Below, in pieces: positions 34,096 through 43,748 of a stretch of 64,000 nt of DNA. Location of the stretch: positions 2,510,136 to 2,574,135 of the forward strand of contig CP129481.1 of assembly GCA_030583905.1 (NCBI GenBank), given 5' to 3'. The stretch is from Anaerolineales bacterium. Its GTDB lineage: Bacteria; Chloroflexota; Anaerolineae; Anaerolineales; Villigracilaceae. The notes below the pieces were generated by a model. The model searched no databases. It worked only from the letters and a program-made list of their open reading frames with translations, and had not been told where the DNA came from. Position numbers and translations under genes: made by a program. Each line of letters opens with the position of its first letter. The first letter of the stretch is position 1.

Positions 34096-35025
34096 TTACG
34101 GATTCAAGATCACGTCCACGCTGAACAGATAGACCAGCCGCCCCAGCTCCGGGTCGACCACGCTCAAGGCTGGGTTATCCTGCCGGAAGGTCAAACGGGC
34201 GGACGTGGGTTCGCTCACATTGTACGGCAGGACGGTCTCAAAGGGCTGGGTATCCGTGCCGCTCAATGACAGGACGCGCGCGATCAACGGTCTGCCGTTC
34301 TGCCCGACCAATTCCGCGAAGATCAACTGGTCGTTGTAGGGCAAAATGCGCCCGCTGATGTTGACCTCGCCCGCATAGAAATTGGAATTCTCCCCGACCC
34401 CTTCCACCATCACGCGCTCGTAGATGATATTCCCCGGCGGGTTGACCTGGGTTTCTCCGACGGAATACAACAGCACAGGCAGGGTGTTCAACGCCTGAAG
34501 TCGCCCGAATTCGTCCTTCGTGCTGATGCGGATGTACCCGGCTTCAGAAACGGCGCGGATCTCGAACGACATTTCGAAACGCTGGGGCGTCCCGCGCGGG
34601 TTGCGCGGCAGGTTTTTCAGGATGCGCTGAAGGACGCGCCCATCTTCGCCAAGCAGGTCCACTTGAATCAGGTCACTTTCCCCGGCAGCGATGATGGTCT
34701 GCAAAATGAACGGCGACGTCAGGCTGGACATCGGACCCGGAGAGACGAAGCGGATCTGGGCAAACTCGCTGAAGCCCGGCGCGAACGTCGGCGTGGGGCT
34801 GGGGAGGTCAAGCGGCGCCTCGAACGTGGACGCTGGGGCTGGTGTCTCCGTGGGGAGCGCGGCTTGCGTCAACACAGCCGAGGTGGCAAAGGCGGCTTGC
34901 CCGGTCAACGCGACGACCGTCGGGAGGTGGTCGGGCGGGAGAGGCGTCGGGGCGGGACCGGTCGATTGGGTGCAGCCAGCTAACAGTCCGAACAGGGAGG
35001 CGAGAAGGAGCAGGTGTCGTTTCAT
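34096..35025 (-). CDS. Lipoprotein with two beta-rich domains, function unknown
   Basis: Lipoprotein of 309 residues. The signal peptide ends LLAGC; a Thr/Pro/Ala linker runs to about residue 85. The first beta domain (about 90-195) starts IRFVSPGPMSSLTSPFIL, which resembles Ig-like Gmad2-type domains of secreted Chloroflexota and Firmicutes proteins. The second (200-309) ends LGRLVYLFSVDVILNP. No catalytic motif was seen. It lies downstream of the carboxypeptidase gene on the same strand, after a terminator hairpin. Confidence 0.75.
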   Translation of the reverse strand: MKRHLLLLASLFGLLAGCTQSTGPAPTPLPPDHLPTVVALTGQAAFATSAVLTQAALPTETPAPASTFEAPLDLPSPTPTFAPGFSEFAQIRFVSPGPMSSLTSPFILQTIIAAGESDLIQVDLLGEDGRVLQRILKNLPRNPRGTPQRFEMSFEIRAVSEAGYIRISTKDEFGRLQALNTLPVLLYSVGETQVNPPGNIIYERVMVEGVGENSNFYAGEVNISGRILPYNDQLIFAELVGQNGRPLIARVLSLSGTDTQPFETVLPYNVSEPTSARLTFRQDNPALSVVDPELGRLVYLFSVDVILNP

Positions 35026-35030
35026 AAAAT

Positions 35031-35063
35031 AAAAATAGAGACGCCCTATGGACAGGGCGTCTC
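35031..35063 (-). terminator. Terminator of the M32 carboxypeptidase gene
   Basis: On the minus strand GAGACGCCCT / AGGGCGTCTC with a 6-nt loop is followed by TATTTTT. Confidence 0.85.
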
Positions 35064-35080
35064 GTTCGGTTGATCCAAAA

Positions 35081-36577
35081 CTAAAGCCCGTAGATGTCGC
35101 TGTATTTCTTCGTCAAATAGCGCACGTACGCGGCGGAGTCGATCTTCGAGCCGGTCACTTTTTGCACGAGGTCCTGCGGGTCGTACTTGCGCCCATACAC
35201 GTGGATCTTTTCGTGCAGCCAGCCGAGCAGTTCATCGAACTTGCCCTTGCGGAACTGTTCATCCAGCCCGCGGATGTCCTTGTTGACCGTCTCCCACAAC
35301 TGCGCCGAGATGATGTTGCCGAGCGCGTAGGTGGAGAAGTAGCCGATGGAGCCATATGACCAGTGGATGTCCTGAAGCACGCCGAGCGCGTCGTTGGGCG
35401 GTGTGATGCCGAGATAATCGCGCATCTTCTCGTTCCAGATCTCGGGCAGGTCTTTGATGGCGATGGAACCGTCCACCATGCCGATCTCCATTTCGAGGCG
35501 CAGCATGATGTGCAGGTTGTAGGTGGCTTCGTCCGCGTTCACGCGGATGAGGGATGGCTCGACCTTGTTGATGGCTTTGTAGAAGGCTTTCAAGCCCACG
35601 CCGTCCAACTGCGACGGGAAGGTCTTCTTCAGTTCGGGGAAGAAGTGCTCCCAGAACGGCAGTGAGCGTCCGACGATATTCTCCCACATGCGCGACTGCG
35701 ACTCATGCACCGCCAGTGACGTTCCGCTCGCCAGCGGGGTTCGTTCGTATGCCGGGTTGACGCCCTGCTCGTACATGGCATGTCCCGACTCGTGCATGGC
35801 GCTGAACAGCGTGGCTAAGGGATTGCCCGCTTCGAAGCGGTTGGTGATGCGCACATCATCAACGCTGAAGGTCGTCTCGAACGGATGCGGGGCTTTGTCC
35901 TGCCTGCCGCGCGAGAAATCGTAGCCGAACTTCTTGATGATCGTTTCGCCGAAATCCCAGACCTTCTTTTCGTTGTATTTCTTGTGCAGGAAATCATCCT
36001 TGACCTGCTTGGAAGCCGCGATGGCTTTGATGAGTTCCACCTGTTTCGGGCGCAGATTGCCGAAGATCGTCTGAACGTCGGCGGTCTTCATGCCGGGTTC
36101 GTAATCCTCCAGCAAAACATCATAGGGATGGTCGGCGGGCGGGAAGAAGGAAATATACTTCTTTACCAGATCCACCAGTTTTTCGAGATGCGGGCGGAAG
36201 ATGGAAAAGTCCGCCTTCCCTTTTGCCTCCACCCATGCTTCGAATGCCTTCGACGCGACCATGGCTTGCTCCGCCACGAACTCAGGCGGCACGCGTTTGG
36301 CTTTGTCGTAATCGCGGGCGGCAACGCGGATCATCGCGCCGTCATCGGTTCCGGCGTCCCCGTATTCGCTCTTCAATTCGTCCAGCAATTTCCCCACTTC
36401 ATCCGACGTGAACTTTTCCTGGGCGATCTTGCCGAGTGTGGCGAGCTGTTGTCCGCGCGCCTCCCCGCCGCCGGGCGGCATATTCACCTGCTGGTCCCAC
36501 CCGAGAACGCTGGCAGCGCGACCCAGGTCACCGACCTCGCCAAAGATCTGCTTGAGTTGATTCAATTTTTCAGACAT
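35081..36577 (-). CDS. M32-family metallocarboxypeptidase
   Basis: Zinc carboxypeptidase of the M32 (Taq/Pfu) family, removing C-terminal residues from peptides in the cytosol. The 498 residues match the family. The zinc motif is HESGH (in LFSAMHESGHAMYEQG) with the downstream Glu in AVHESQSRMWEN. Other family segments are DVQTIFGNLRPKQVEL, GRQDKAPHPFETTFSVDDVRIT and the C-terminal KYSDIYGL. AGGAG lies six nt before the ATG at 36577. It is a single-gene unit. Confidence 0.95.
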   Translation of the reverse strand: MSEKLNQLKQIFGEVGDLGRAASVLGWDQQVNMPPGGGEARGQQLATLGKIAQEKFTSDEVGKLLDELKSEYGDAGTDDGAMIRVAARDYDKAKRVPPEFVAEQAMVASKAFEAWVEAKGKADFSIFRPHLEKLVDLVKKYISFFPPADHPYDVLLEDYEPGMKTADVQTIFGNLRPKQVELIKAIAASKQVKDDFLHKKYNEKKVWDFGETIIKKFGYDFSRGRQDKAPHPFETTFSVDDVRITNRFEAGNPLATLFSAMHESGHAMYEQGVNPAYERTPLASGTSLAVHESQSRMWENIVGRSLPFWEHFFPELKKTFPSQLDGVGLKAFYKAINKVEPSLIRVNADEATYNLHIMLRLEMEIGMVDGSIAIKDLPEIWNEKMRDYLGITPPNDALGVLQDIHWSYGSIGYFSTYALGNIISAQLWETVNKDIRGLDEQFRKGKFDELLGWLHEKIHVYGRKYDPQDLVQKVTGSKIDSAAYVRYLTKKYSDIYGL

Positions 36578-36715
36578 GGTTTTCTCCTAATAGGACATAA
36601 GGAACGGCTCGACCTTAACGGACGCCTGATTCTGCTCCCCGGCGGCATCTCAGCCCGACGTTGTCTCGCCGTCATATTCCGATTGTACCGCGAGATAAGT
36701 GAATGACGCCATAAG

Positions 36716-37399
36716 CTACGGGCAATTGTGACTGACACCCAATCCATTCACGGTGATGTACACGGTCATCCCCTCCCGCACTTCGACGCGTTGGATCTCC
36801 GGCGCGCCCGGCAGGAACATGTCATGCACCGTATACGAGCCGGGGTCAACCTGCACCTCGTTGAGGGTCAGCGAGTTGGTATAGAGATTGTACAGGTAAT
36901 GATCGCCGGGTTCCACCACCAGGTCATGCTCCGTGCAATTTTTGATGAAAGCGGGTTTGAACCAATCCGTGAACGTGAAGTTCGGCACGGAGTTAAGGTC
37001 GCCGTCCACGCGCGTGAAATCGGTCATGACGGAAACCCAGCCCGCGTTCTGCGAGTTGGGCATCTGCACCTGCACCCAGCGCGAGAGCACATCCTGCCCG
37101 ATGATGCGGATGCTCTCTCCTTCGCGCAGGACGCCGATCTGGTTGTACGGCAAGCCCGGTCCGCGGCGGATGTAAAGATTGCCCTTCGTAACCGTGAGGA
37201 TCACCTCCGGCTGAGGCGTGGGCGGAATCTCCGTTTGGGCGGGGATAAGCGTCGGCGTGGGAAGAGGCGTTGACGTCGCCGGGAGCGGGGCAAAGGTTGC
37301 AGCAGCAGGTGGTTCCTGAGTAACAGTCTGCGCGGGAATACATCCCTGAACGAAGAAGAGCAGCATCAGGGCGTAGATGGACTTCCGAAACGTTGACAT
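36716..37399 (-). CDS. SH3b-domain lipoprotein at the end of the exporter operon
   Basis: Lipoprotein of 227 residues. The signal ends LLFFVQGC, followed by a Pro/Thr linker to residue 65. A bacterial SH3 domain lies at about 67-125 (TVTKGNLYIRRGPGLPYNQIG, GWVSVMTDF). The C-terminal 90 residues (NCTEHDLVVEPGDHYLYN, VEVREGMTVYITVNG) are beta-rich and of unknown family. Its ATG lies 2 nt after the stop of the ABC permease, so it is part of that operon and may help bind the cell wall or a substrate. Confidence 0.8.
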   Translation of the reverse strand: MSTFRKSIYALMLLFFVQGCIPAQTVTQEPPAAATFAPLPATSTPLPTPTLIPAQTEIPPTPQPEVILTVTKGNLYIRRGPGLPYNQIGVLREGESIRIIGQDVLSRWVQVQMPNSQNAGWVSVMTDFTRVDGDLNSVPNFTFTDWFKPAFIKNCTEHDLVVEPGDHYLYNLYTNSLTLNEVQVDPGSYTVHDMFLPGAPEIQRVEVREGMTVYITVNGLGVSHNCP

Positions 37400-37401
37400 G
37401 A

Positions 37402-38661
37402 CTACTCGTAACGCAGGGCTTCGACGGGCTCGAGGTTGGCGGCGCGGCTGGCGGGATAAATGCCAAAGAACAAGCCGATGATCGCCGAGAAACTCGTGGA
37501 AAGCAAAATCGCGTCCGTGCCGACCACGGGCGTGAAGTTGTTGCCGGTGGCAGTGGCGACCTGCCCGACGACGAATGCGATCAGCCAGCCGAACATGATG
37601 CCGATGACCCCGCCGATCAGACTCAACAGGGATGACTCGGTCAGGAACTGGAGCAGGATGTCACGTTTGCGCGCGCCCAACGCCTTGCGCAGACCGATCT
37701 CCTTGGTGCGTTCGGTGACGGAAACCAGCATGATGTTCATGATGCCGATACCGCCCACCAGCAGGGAAATGCCCGCAATGCCGCCGAGGAAGATGGTCAG
37801 AACGCCGGTGATGGTTTCAAACGTTTGCAGAAAATCCTGCTGGGTGAACACAGTGAAATCATCCGCGCCGATGGGCGTGCGATGACGCTGGCGGATGATG
37901 TTGGAGATCTCCTCCGACGCTTGTGGAACCGTATCCGCGGAAGTTGCCTGGACGAAGATGACATCCACGCGGTCAGGCGTCGAACGTTTGATCAGGCGCG
38001 CCTGCGCAGTGGTAAATGGGATATACGCGGCATTGTCCTCGCTTCCGAACGCGCCGCCGCCTCTCGCCACCAGAACACCGATCACACGGAACGGCTGCCC
38101 CTCGATGCGGATGGTCTCGCCCACCACACCGTCGGCATGACCGAACAGCGCAGTAGCGGTCTCCGGTCCCAGCACCACAACGGACATCCGTCCAAGCAGG
38201 TGTTCTTCATTGATAAAATCGCCTTCCGCCACCTGAAGGTTGCGCACCGGCGCATACAACGGCGTCACACCGCTGATGGTCGTGCTGGTATTCTCGCCGG
38301 AGAACGCCAGCGTCCCATTTCCCTGGATCACCGGCGCGACCGCCTCCACCGACGGCGCGGCAAAGGGATCGGAGATCGCATCAGCATCCCCCAATGTCAA
38401 CGGACGCGTATTGCTTCCGCTTCTACCGCCGCCCGGTCCTGGTCCGCCGCCCTGTTGCGGTCCGCCGCTGAAAACGAACAGCAGGTTGGTGCCGATATCG
38501 GAAATGGAACCGGTAATGGTCGCCTGCGCCCCGTTGCCGACCGCCAGCATGGCGATCACCGCCGCCACGCCGATGACAATGCCGAGCACGGTCAAACCGG
38601 AACGCATCTTGTTCCCGTTCAAACTTTCAAGGGCTTCTATGACAGCCTGCCAAAAGCTCAT
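37402..38661 (-). CDS. MacB-type ABC exporter permease
   Basis: Permease of 419 residues with the MacB/FtsX plan: one N-terminal helix ([22 protein letters not shown]), a large extracytoplasmic domain (about 45-265, with a Gly-rich loop [17 protein letters not shown]) and three C-terminal helices ([70 protein letters not shown]). The [13 protein letters not shown] segment is the coupling motif. It probably exports a peptide, lipid or drug with the adaptor and ATPase encoded next to it; it overlaps the ATPase gene by four bases. Confidence 0.92.
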   Translation of the reverse strand: MSFWQAVIEALESLNGNKMRSGLTVLGIVIGVAAVIAMLAVGNGAQATITGSISDIGTNLLFVFSGGPQQGGGPGPGGGRSGSNTRPLTLGDADAISDPFAAPSVEAVAPVIQGNGTLAFSGENTSTTISGVTPLYAPVRNLQVAEGDFINEEHLLGRMSVVVLGPETATALFGHADGVVGETIRIEGQPFRVIGVLVARGGGAFGSEDNAAYIPFTTAQARLIKRSTPDRVDVIFVQATSADTVPQASEEISNIIRQRHRTPIGADDFTVFTQQDFLQTFETITGVLTIFLGGIAGISLLVGGIGIMNIMLVSVTERTKEIGLRKALGARKRDILLQFLTESSLLSLIGGVIGIMFGWLIAFVVGQVATATGNNFTPVVGTDAILLSTSFSAIIGLFFGIYPASRAANLEPVEALRYE

Positions 38662-39368
38662 GCCTGCCTCCCGTTGCTTTCCTCTTCCCCGGTATCCAGC
38701 AAGCCGTCGCGCAGGCGGATGACGCGCTGGGTCTGCTCGGCGATCTTCGGGTCATGCGTGACGATGATCAACGTCGTGCCGAGGTCCTTGTTCAAATTCA
38801 ATAATAGATTCATGATCTCTTTGCCGACCTTTGAATCCAGATTCCCGGTCGGTTCGTCCGCCATGATGATGGCGGGGTTATTGACCAGTGCGCGCGCAAC
38901 AGCCACACGCTGCTGCTGTCCGCCGGAGAGTTCATAGGGGCGGTGCGTCATGCGGTCCCCCAAACCAACAGCTTCGAGCGCGGCACGGGCGCGGTCACGG
39001 CGTCCCTCGGTCAGCCCGGCATAACGCAGGGGCAGTTCCACATTCCCCAACGCGGTCAAACGCGAGAGCAGGTTGAAACTCTGGAAGACAAAACCCACCT
39101 TGCGGTTGCGGACACTGGCTAACTGGTCGTCGTTCATCTCCGCCACCGATTCACCATCAAGAATATATTCGCCGGAGGTCGGGCGGTCCAGGCAGCCGAT
39201 CGTGTTCATCATTGTGGATTTGCCCGAGCCCGATGGTCCCATGATCGACACCATCTCCCCGCGCCGGATCGTGAACGACACGCCGCGCAGGGCATGGACT
39301 TCGAACTCGCCCATGATGTAGGTCTTCTTCAGGTCGCGCGCTTCGATCACCAGATCCATATCAGCCAC
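38658..39368 (-). CDS. MacB/LolD-type ABC ATPase
   Basis: ATPase of 236 residues that powers the exporter. Walker [10 protein letters not shown]-loop in VFQSFNLL, signature [15 protein letters not shown], Walker [14 protein letters not shown] and the switch His in IIVTHDPK are all present. The start at 39368 (MADMDL) overlaps the adaptor gene by eight bases; 39359 ([10 protein letters not shown]) is an alternative. Confidence 0.94.
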   Translation of the reverse strand: MADMDLVIEARDLKKTYIMGEFEVHALRGVSFTIRRGEMVSIMGPSGSGKSTMMNTIGCLDRPTSGEYILDGESVAEMNDDQLASVRNRKVGFVFQSFNLLSRLTALGNVELPLRYAGLTEGRRDRARAALEAVGLGDRMTHRPYELSGGQQQRVAVARALVNNPAIIMADEPTGNLDSKVGKEIMNLLLNLNKDLGTTLIIVTHDPKIAEQTQRVIRLRDGLLDTGEEESNGRQA

Positions 39369-40626
39369 CGAACATGCCTCCAGTAAAGAATGACGGCGGA
39401 TTGAGAATGATCAGATCGCCTTCCTTGACATCCCCGTCCAACAGCACGCTCATCGTATCGGATGAAGCGCCGAGTCGGATTCGGACCTGAACGGGACTGC
39501 CGTTCACAAGCACGTACACCACCCGCTCCCCATCCACCAAACGGACTGCGCGGTTGGGAATGAGCAGGACGTCCTTGACCTCGTCCACCACGATGCTGAC
39601 GGCGGCGGTCATGCCGGGTTTCACAAGTTCGTCGGCGTCGGTCAACTCGATGGTGACCGTAAAACTGACCAAACCCTGAAGCGTCTCCCCGACCTGCCCC
39701 ACTTGCACGACCCTGCCTTTATATTCCTTGTTCAAGATCGCATCGAACAGGAGGGTCGCATCCTGCCCGATCCGAACGTTGTTGATATCCACCTCGGAGA
39801 CCTGCACATCCACCAACAGGCTGGAGAGATCGTCAATGCGGAACCCCGTCACCCCGGCAGAGACCTGATCTCCCGCAGTGGGGATCACCTGGGTGATCGT
39901 GCCGTCAAAAGGCGCGCTGAGATACGCCAGCCGGAGGGTTGCTTGCGCGGCGGCGACACGCGCCTGTGCGGCTGCCACTTCCTCCGAATCGGGTCCCTTC
40001 AGCAGGCGGTCATAGGCGCGGCGGGCGTCGTTAAGGCGCGCCTCTGCAAGGGCGAGGTCCTTGTCCGCCTGATCGATCATCGCCTGGCTGGCGAAGCCCT
40101 TGTACTTCTTGATATTCTTTAAGTTACCGTCGTCGTCGTAGATATAATCGGTCAGGTCGATCTTTCCGTTCAAACGGATGCGCCAGTTATGGGCGCTGTC
40201 ATATTTGACCTTCGCCCTGTCCACAGCCTGCTGCGCCTCCAACAGCGCCGTATTCGACGTGAGCAGGTCCTCCAGCATCTTTTCCGCGTTCACCAGGTCC
40301 GCTTCGGCGAGGATGATGCTCTGGTTGAGGGATGATTTTTCAAGGCTGGCAAGCACAAAGTCACGTGAGACGCGGTCTCCAACTTCCGCGTTGACGGAGT
40401 CTACGATGCCGCTCGTCTGCCAGATCAAGGCGGCGCTTTGTCTTGCCCGCACACTGCCCGTCGCGCCGACCGAGGCGATCAGGTTTCCCTGTTCAGCCGG
40501 AACGGTCTGGAAGGCAACGGCTTCATTGCCGCCCCGCTGTGTAAGGAAATACACGACCAGAATAACCGCCGCGATCCCTGCAAAGATCCAGATCCGGCGG
40601 GCATGTTTCGATAAGAACTGTTTCAT
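39361..40626 (-). CDS. MacA/HlyD-type periplasmic adaptor
   Basis: Membrane fusion protein of 421 residues, first gene of the exporter operon. One N-terminal membrane helix ([17 protein letters not shown]), a biotinyl-lipoyl-like half ([22 protein letters not shown]), a coiled coil hairpin (about 90-215, [13 protein letters not shown] and [21 protein letters not shown]), then the beta-barrel ([39 protein letters not shown]). In single-membrane bacteria such adaptors serve ABC exporters without an outer-membrane channel. The ATG is at 40626. Confidence 0.92.
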   Translation of the reverse strand: MKQFLSKHARRIWIFAGIAAVILVVYFLTQRGGNEAVAFQTVPAEQGNLIASVGATGSVRARQSAALIWQTSGIVDSVNAEVGDRVSRDFVLASLEKSSLNQSIILAEADLVNAEKMLEDLLTSNTALLEAQQAVDRAKVKYDSAHNWRIRLNGKIDLTDYIYDDDGNLKNIKKYKGFASQAMIDQADKDLALAEARLNDARRAYDRLLKGPDSEEVAAAQARVAAAQATLRLAYLSAPFDGTITQVIPTAGDQVSAGVTGFRIDDLSSLLVDVQVSEVDINNVRIGQDATLLFDAILNKEYKGRVVQVGQVGETLQGLVSFTVTIELTDADELVKPGMTAAVSIVVDEVKDVLLIPNRAVRLVDGERVVYVLVNGSPVQVRIRLGASSDTMSVLLDGDVKEGDLIILNPPSFFTGGMFGG

Positions 40627-40921
40627 TATGGTGATCCTCCAAAATACAGTCAGCCTTCATTAAGGCAATCTTACTGTTTATTTGTCACAATTCCATAACC
40701 TACGCGTGGAAGTTGTAAAAGTTTTTTTGCCGTCAATGATTTTAATGCACAGATGGATTGTAAAGGTGTTTTTTTATAGTACCATTAACCAATGTCTAAT
40801 GATAAATTCATGACGATTGTCTCCCGCTTTTGTGACATTTACGCCTGTATCTGTCCAATTAGATTAGGTATCATCCCTAGGAAGATTTTATACGTAGACT
40901 TTTCCCAAATTCGGAGGTTTC
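40627..40921. other. Divergent intergenic region, AT-rich
   Basis: This 295-bp, AT-rich stretch separates the leftward exporter operon from the rightward GltD-like gene. Several T-runs and TTGTGACA-like motifs are visible, but no unambiguous -35/-10 pair, repeat family or RNA was recognised. Confidence 0.4.
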
Positions 40922-42364
40922 ATGCAGGCAGTCCCAAGTGAATTTTTAGCAATCGACCGCAAGGAGCGCGCCAACCGCCCGTTCTTTGATCTTGACTTGC
41001 GCCCTGCCGACACGCGCACCTGTGATTTCGACGATGTCGTCATCGAGTTCGAACCCGAACGCGCCATGGTCGAGGCGTCACGCTGCATTCACTGCCCGGA
41101 CCCGGCTCCCTGCATGGTTGCCTGCCCAACCGCCAACGACATCCCCTCCGCCATGTGGCTGATCGAACAGGGACGCTTCACCGAGGCGGCTGCCATTTAT
41201 CACAAAACCAGTTCGCTCCCGGAGATCTGCGGACGCGTCTGCCCGCACGAAGCATTGTGCCAGGGCTCGTGCGTGCTCAACAAACATGACGCCCCGGTCT
41301 TGTGCGGCGAACTGGAGGCTTTTGCCGTAGACTACGAACGCCGTTCGCGCGGACATTTCATCCCCGTCGGTGTATTAAATGGAAAAAAGGTCGCCGTCAT
41401 CGGCGCTGGACCCGCCGGCTTGGGCTGTGCGGATATTCTGGTTCAAAAAGGCTACGATGTCACCATCTTTGAATCCAAGCCTGCGCCCGGCGGTTTGCTG
41501 GTGTATGGCATCCCCAACTTCAAACTACCGAAAGACGTCTGGCAGGAAAAATGGGAGGAGTTCGAACGCGCCGGCGTGAAGTTTGTCCCCAACACCTACA
41601 TCGGCAGGGACAAGACCATTGACCAGCTTTTCGAGGAAGGCTTCGAAGCGGTCTTCATCGGCGTCGGTTCGGAAGTGGACGCGAAAATGGAAGACACTCC
41701 CGGCACCGACCTGCCCGGCGTCTACGAAGCGACGGATTTCCTCATCCGCGGCAATGTGGACCCGGAACTGCTGCCCGATGATATGAAGGAACCGCTCCAG
41801 ATCGGCAAGCGCGTCGCCGTCATCGGCGGCGGCGATACCGCATCCGACTGTCTGCGCACCGCCCTGCGCCTCGGCGCGGAAGAGGTCACCTGTCTCTATC
41901 GCCGCACCGAAAAGGAAATGCCCGGCGGGAAAAAGGACCGTCAACTGGCGCGCGAGGAAGGCGCAAAATACCGCTTCCTCACCCAGCCCGTCAAATTCAT
42001 CGCCGGCGCGGACGGCAAACTCGCGGCGGTGGAATGTATCGAAATGAAACTTGGCGAACCGGATGCAAAAGGACGCCGCAAACCCGTCCCGGTCGAGGGC
42101 TCGAATTTCAGCATCGCCATCGACACCGCCGTTCTGGCGCTCGGCTACTGGCCCGACCCGATCCTCGGCAAGACCACGCCCGATCTGGAAACCCACAATT
42201 GGGGCTTGATCAAAGTCACCGACAAAGCCACCGGCGCAACATCCCGCGAGGGAGTCTTCTCTGGTGGAGACTGTGTCACCGGACCGGACCTGGTCGTCAC
42301 CGCCATGGTGGGCGGCAGACAAGCCGCGCTCGCCATCGACGAATATTTGAAGAACAAAAAATAG
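40922..42364 (+). CDS. GltD-like NADPH:ferredoxin/flavin oxidoreductase
   Basis: A 480-residue FAD enzyme like the small subunit of glutamate synthase. The N-terminal Fe-S region has Cys clusters (SRCIHCPDPAPCMVACPTAND and CGRVCPHEALCQGSC in sense). The FAD site is VIGAGPAGLGCADIL; the NADPH site is VIGGGDTASDCLRTA; the C-terminal GGDCVTGPDLVVTAMVGGR binds FAD. No glutamate synthase large subunit is adjacent, so it may pair with a distant GltB or serve another role such as NfnB- or SudB-like electron transfer. GGAGG lies five nt before the ATG at 40922. Confidence 0.88.
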   Translation: MQAVPSEFLAIDRKERANRPFFDLDLRPADTRTCDFDDVVIEFEPERAMVEASRCIHCPDPAPCMVACPTANDIPSAMWLIEQGRFTEAAAIYHKTSSLPEICGRVCPHEALCQGSCVLNKHDAPVLCGELEAFAVDYERRSRGHFIPVGVLNGKKVAVIGAGPAGLGCADILVQKGYDVTIFESKPAPGGLLVYGIPNFKLPKDVWQEKWEEFERAGVKFVPNTYIGRDKTIDQLFEEGFEAVFIGVGSEVDAKMEDTPGTDLPGVYEATDFLIRGNVDPELLPDDMKEPLQIGKRVAVIGGGDTASDCLRTALRLGAEEVTCLYRRTEKEMPGGKKDRQLAREEGAKYRFLTQPVKFIAGADGKLAAVECIEMKLGEPDAKGRRKPVPVEGSNFSIAIDTAVLALGYWPDPILGKTTPDLETHNWGLIKVTDKATGATSREGVFSGGDCVTGPDLVVTAMVGGRQAALAIDEYLKNKK

Positions 42365-42370
42365 AGAAAA

Positions 42371-42396
42371 ACTTTTGCCGGCATGCCGGCAAAAGT
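42371..42396. repeat. 26-bp perfect palindrome after the GltD-like gene
   Basis: ACTTTTGCCGGC, AT, GCCGGCAAAAGT: a perfect 26-bp palindrome starting six bases after the stop codon. It could form a hairpin or bind a dimeric protein. Confidence 0.6.
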
Positions 42397-42421
42397 GAAT
42401 CCTGTGAGGGCAGGGTGTACA

Positions 42422-42456
42422 GCACGGCGAGGCTTTCTGCCTCGCCGTGCGCTTTT
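42422..42456 (+). terminator. Terminator after the GltD-like gene
   Basis: GCACGGCGAGGC / GCCTCGCCGTGC with TTTCT loop, followed by GCTTTT. Its T-run runs directly into the promoter of the next gene. Confidence 0.82.
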
Positions 42457-42470
42457 GTTATAATCCCGCC
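42456..42470 (+). promoter_or_regulatory. Extended -10 promoter, leaderless start of the HEXXH gene
   Basis: TGTTATAAT (extended -10, TATAAT at 42459-42464) ends six nt before the ATG at 42471. Confidence 0.6.
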
Positions 42471-43748
42471 ATGTTTTTCCACCGGATCATCCGCGGTCTT
42501 GAGATGACCATCGTCCTGCTCGTGATCGCCGTCGTCGGCGGATACAGCAACCCCTCGTTGACCAACCCCATCGAAAAGGTCCGCGCCTACACGCGCCAGA
42601 TCGAATTCAACTACGTCGAATGGATGGCGAAAGCCGCCATCATAAAGATGCGCGCCGCCTCCATCAAAGCGCCTTACACGCTCGATCACACGGCTCAAAA
42701 ACAGGTCGTGATGGAGTATCTGCGCACCACGCAATTCATCCTCGAAAAGGAATATCAACTCACCCAACTCTACGCGGACGCATCCATTCCGGACAAGGAA
42801 ACCGCATCCCAGCCCCTGCGCGACGAGCTTGTCGAACTGTACGCGCGTCAAAGCGAACTTGCTCCGCTGGCGGAGGGCATCCTGCAAGAACAGGTCACGC
42901 AAGTGCTCGCCGAACTCGATCTGACCGCCATCGGTCAGCCTGTGCCGAACGTCTGGTACCACTCGACGCCCCTGCCGGTTGCGCTCATCGTTTCCCCGCG
43001 TGACCGCATCGTACAAACCGCGAACATCTCCCTCAATACCGATCTCACCGTGGACGAACAAGTCTCGCTCGAATCCCAAGTGGACAGCGGACTCAACATC
43101 TCTTCGCTCGTTGTGCAGATCGGCGGCGTAGGCGTCTACCCGACCATGGTGATGCGCAGCACCAACCTGCCGTGGCTGGTCAACACCATCGCCCACGAAT
43201 GGATTCACAACTACCTCACCCTCCGTCCGCTCGGACTGCTTTACGGCGAAACACCCGAACTGCGCACCATGAACGAGACCACCGCATCCATCGCCGGGGA
43301 CGAGATCGGAGCGCTTGTCATCGAAAAATTCTATCCGGAACTTAACCCCGCTTCGCTTCCGACCTTTGAACTGGTCTCCCTCCCCTTCCACCGACCCAAC
43401 CCCGGCGACCTGCCGCGCCCCGTCTTTGACTTCCGCGCGCAGATGCATGAAACGCGCATCACCGCCGATGCCCTGCTGGCGGAGGGAAAGGTCGAAGAAG
43501 CCGAGGCATACATGGAAGCGCGCCGCCAGATCTTCCTGCAAAACGGATATCTGCTGCGCAAGATCAATCAGGCATATTTTGCCTTCCACGGCGCATATGC
43601 AGACGTGCCCGGCGGCGCGGCAGGCGCAGACCCTGTCGGTCCTGCTGTGCGGGAGTTGCGCGCCCGGAGCGCCTCGCTGGCGGAATTCGTCAACCGCATG
43701 TCATGGATGTGGAACTTCGAACAATTGCAGAAAGCGGTCGATCAATAA
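42471..43748 (+). CDS. Membrane-anchored putative zinc metalloprotease (HEWIH)
   Basis: A 425-residue protein with one N-terminal helix (GLEMTIVLLVIAVVGGYSNP) and a large soluble part. NTIAHEWIHNYLTL contains an HEXXH zinc motif and NETTASIAGDEIG 35 residues later offers a third, acidic ligand; this gluzincin-like layout suggests a peptidase. The helical N-half (QKQVVMEYLRTTQFILEKEYQL) may be a substrate or regulatory segment. I cannot name the family. The ATG at 42471 directly follows a -10 box; the next gene begins at the base after its stop. Confidence 0.72.
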   Translation: MFFHRIIRGLEMTIVLLVIAVVGGYSNPSLTNPIEKVRAYTRQIEFNYVEWMAKAAIIKMRAASIKAPYTLDHTAQKQVVMEYLRTTQFILEKEYQLTQLYADASIPDKETASQPLRDELVELYARQSELAPLAEGILQEQVTQVLAELDLTAIGQPVPNVWYHSTPLPVALIVSPRDRIVQTANISLNTDLTVDEQVSLESQVDSGLNISSLVVQIGGVGVYPTMVMRSTNLPWLVNTIAHEWIHNYLTLRPLGLLYGETPELRTMNETTASIAGDEIGALVIEKFYPELNPASLPTFELVSLPFHRPNPGDLPRPVFDFRAQMHETRITADALLAEGKVEEAEAYMEARRQIFLQNGYLLRKINQAYFAFHGAYADVPGGAAGADPVGPAVRELRARSASLAEFVNRMSWMWNFEQLQKAVDQ

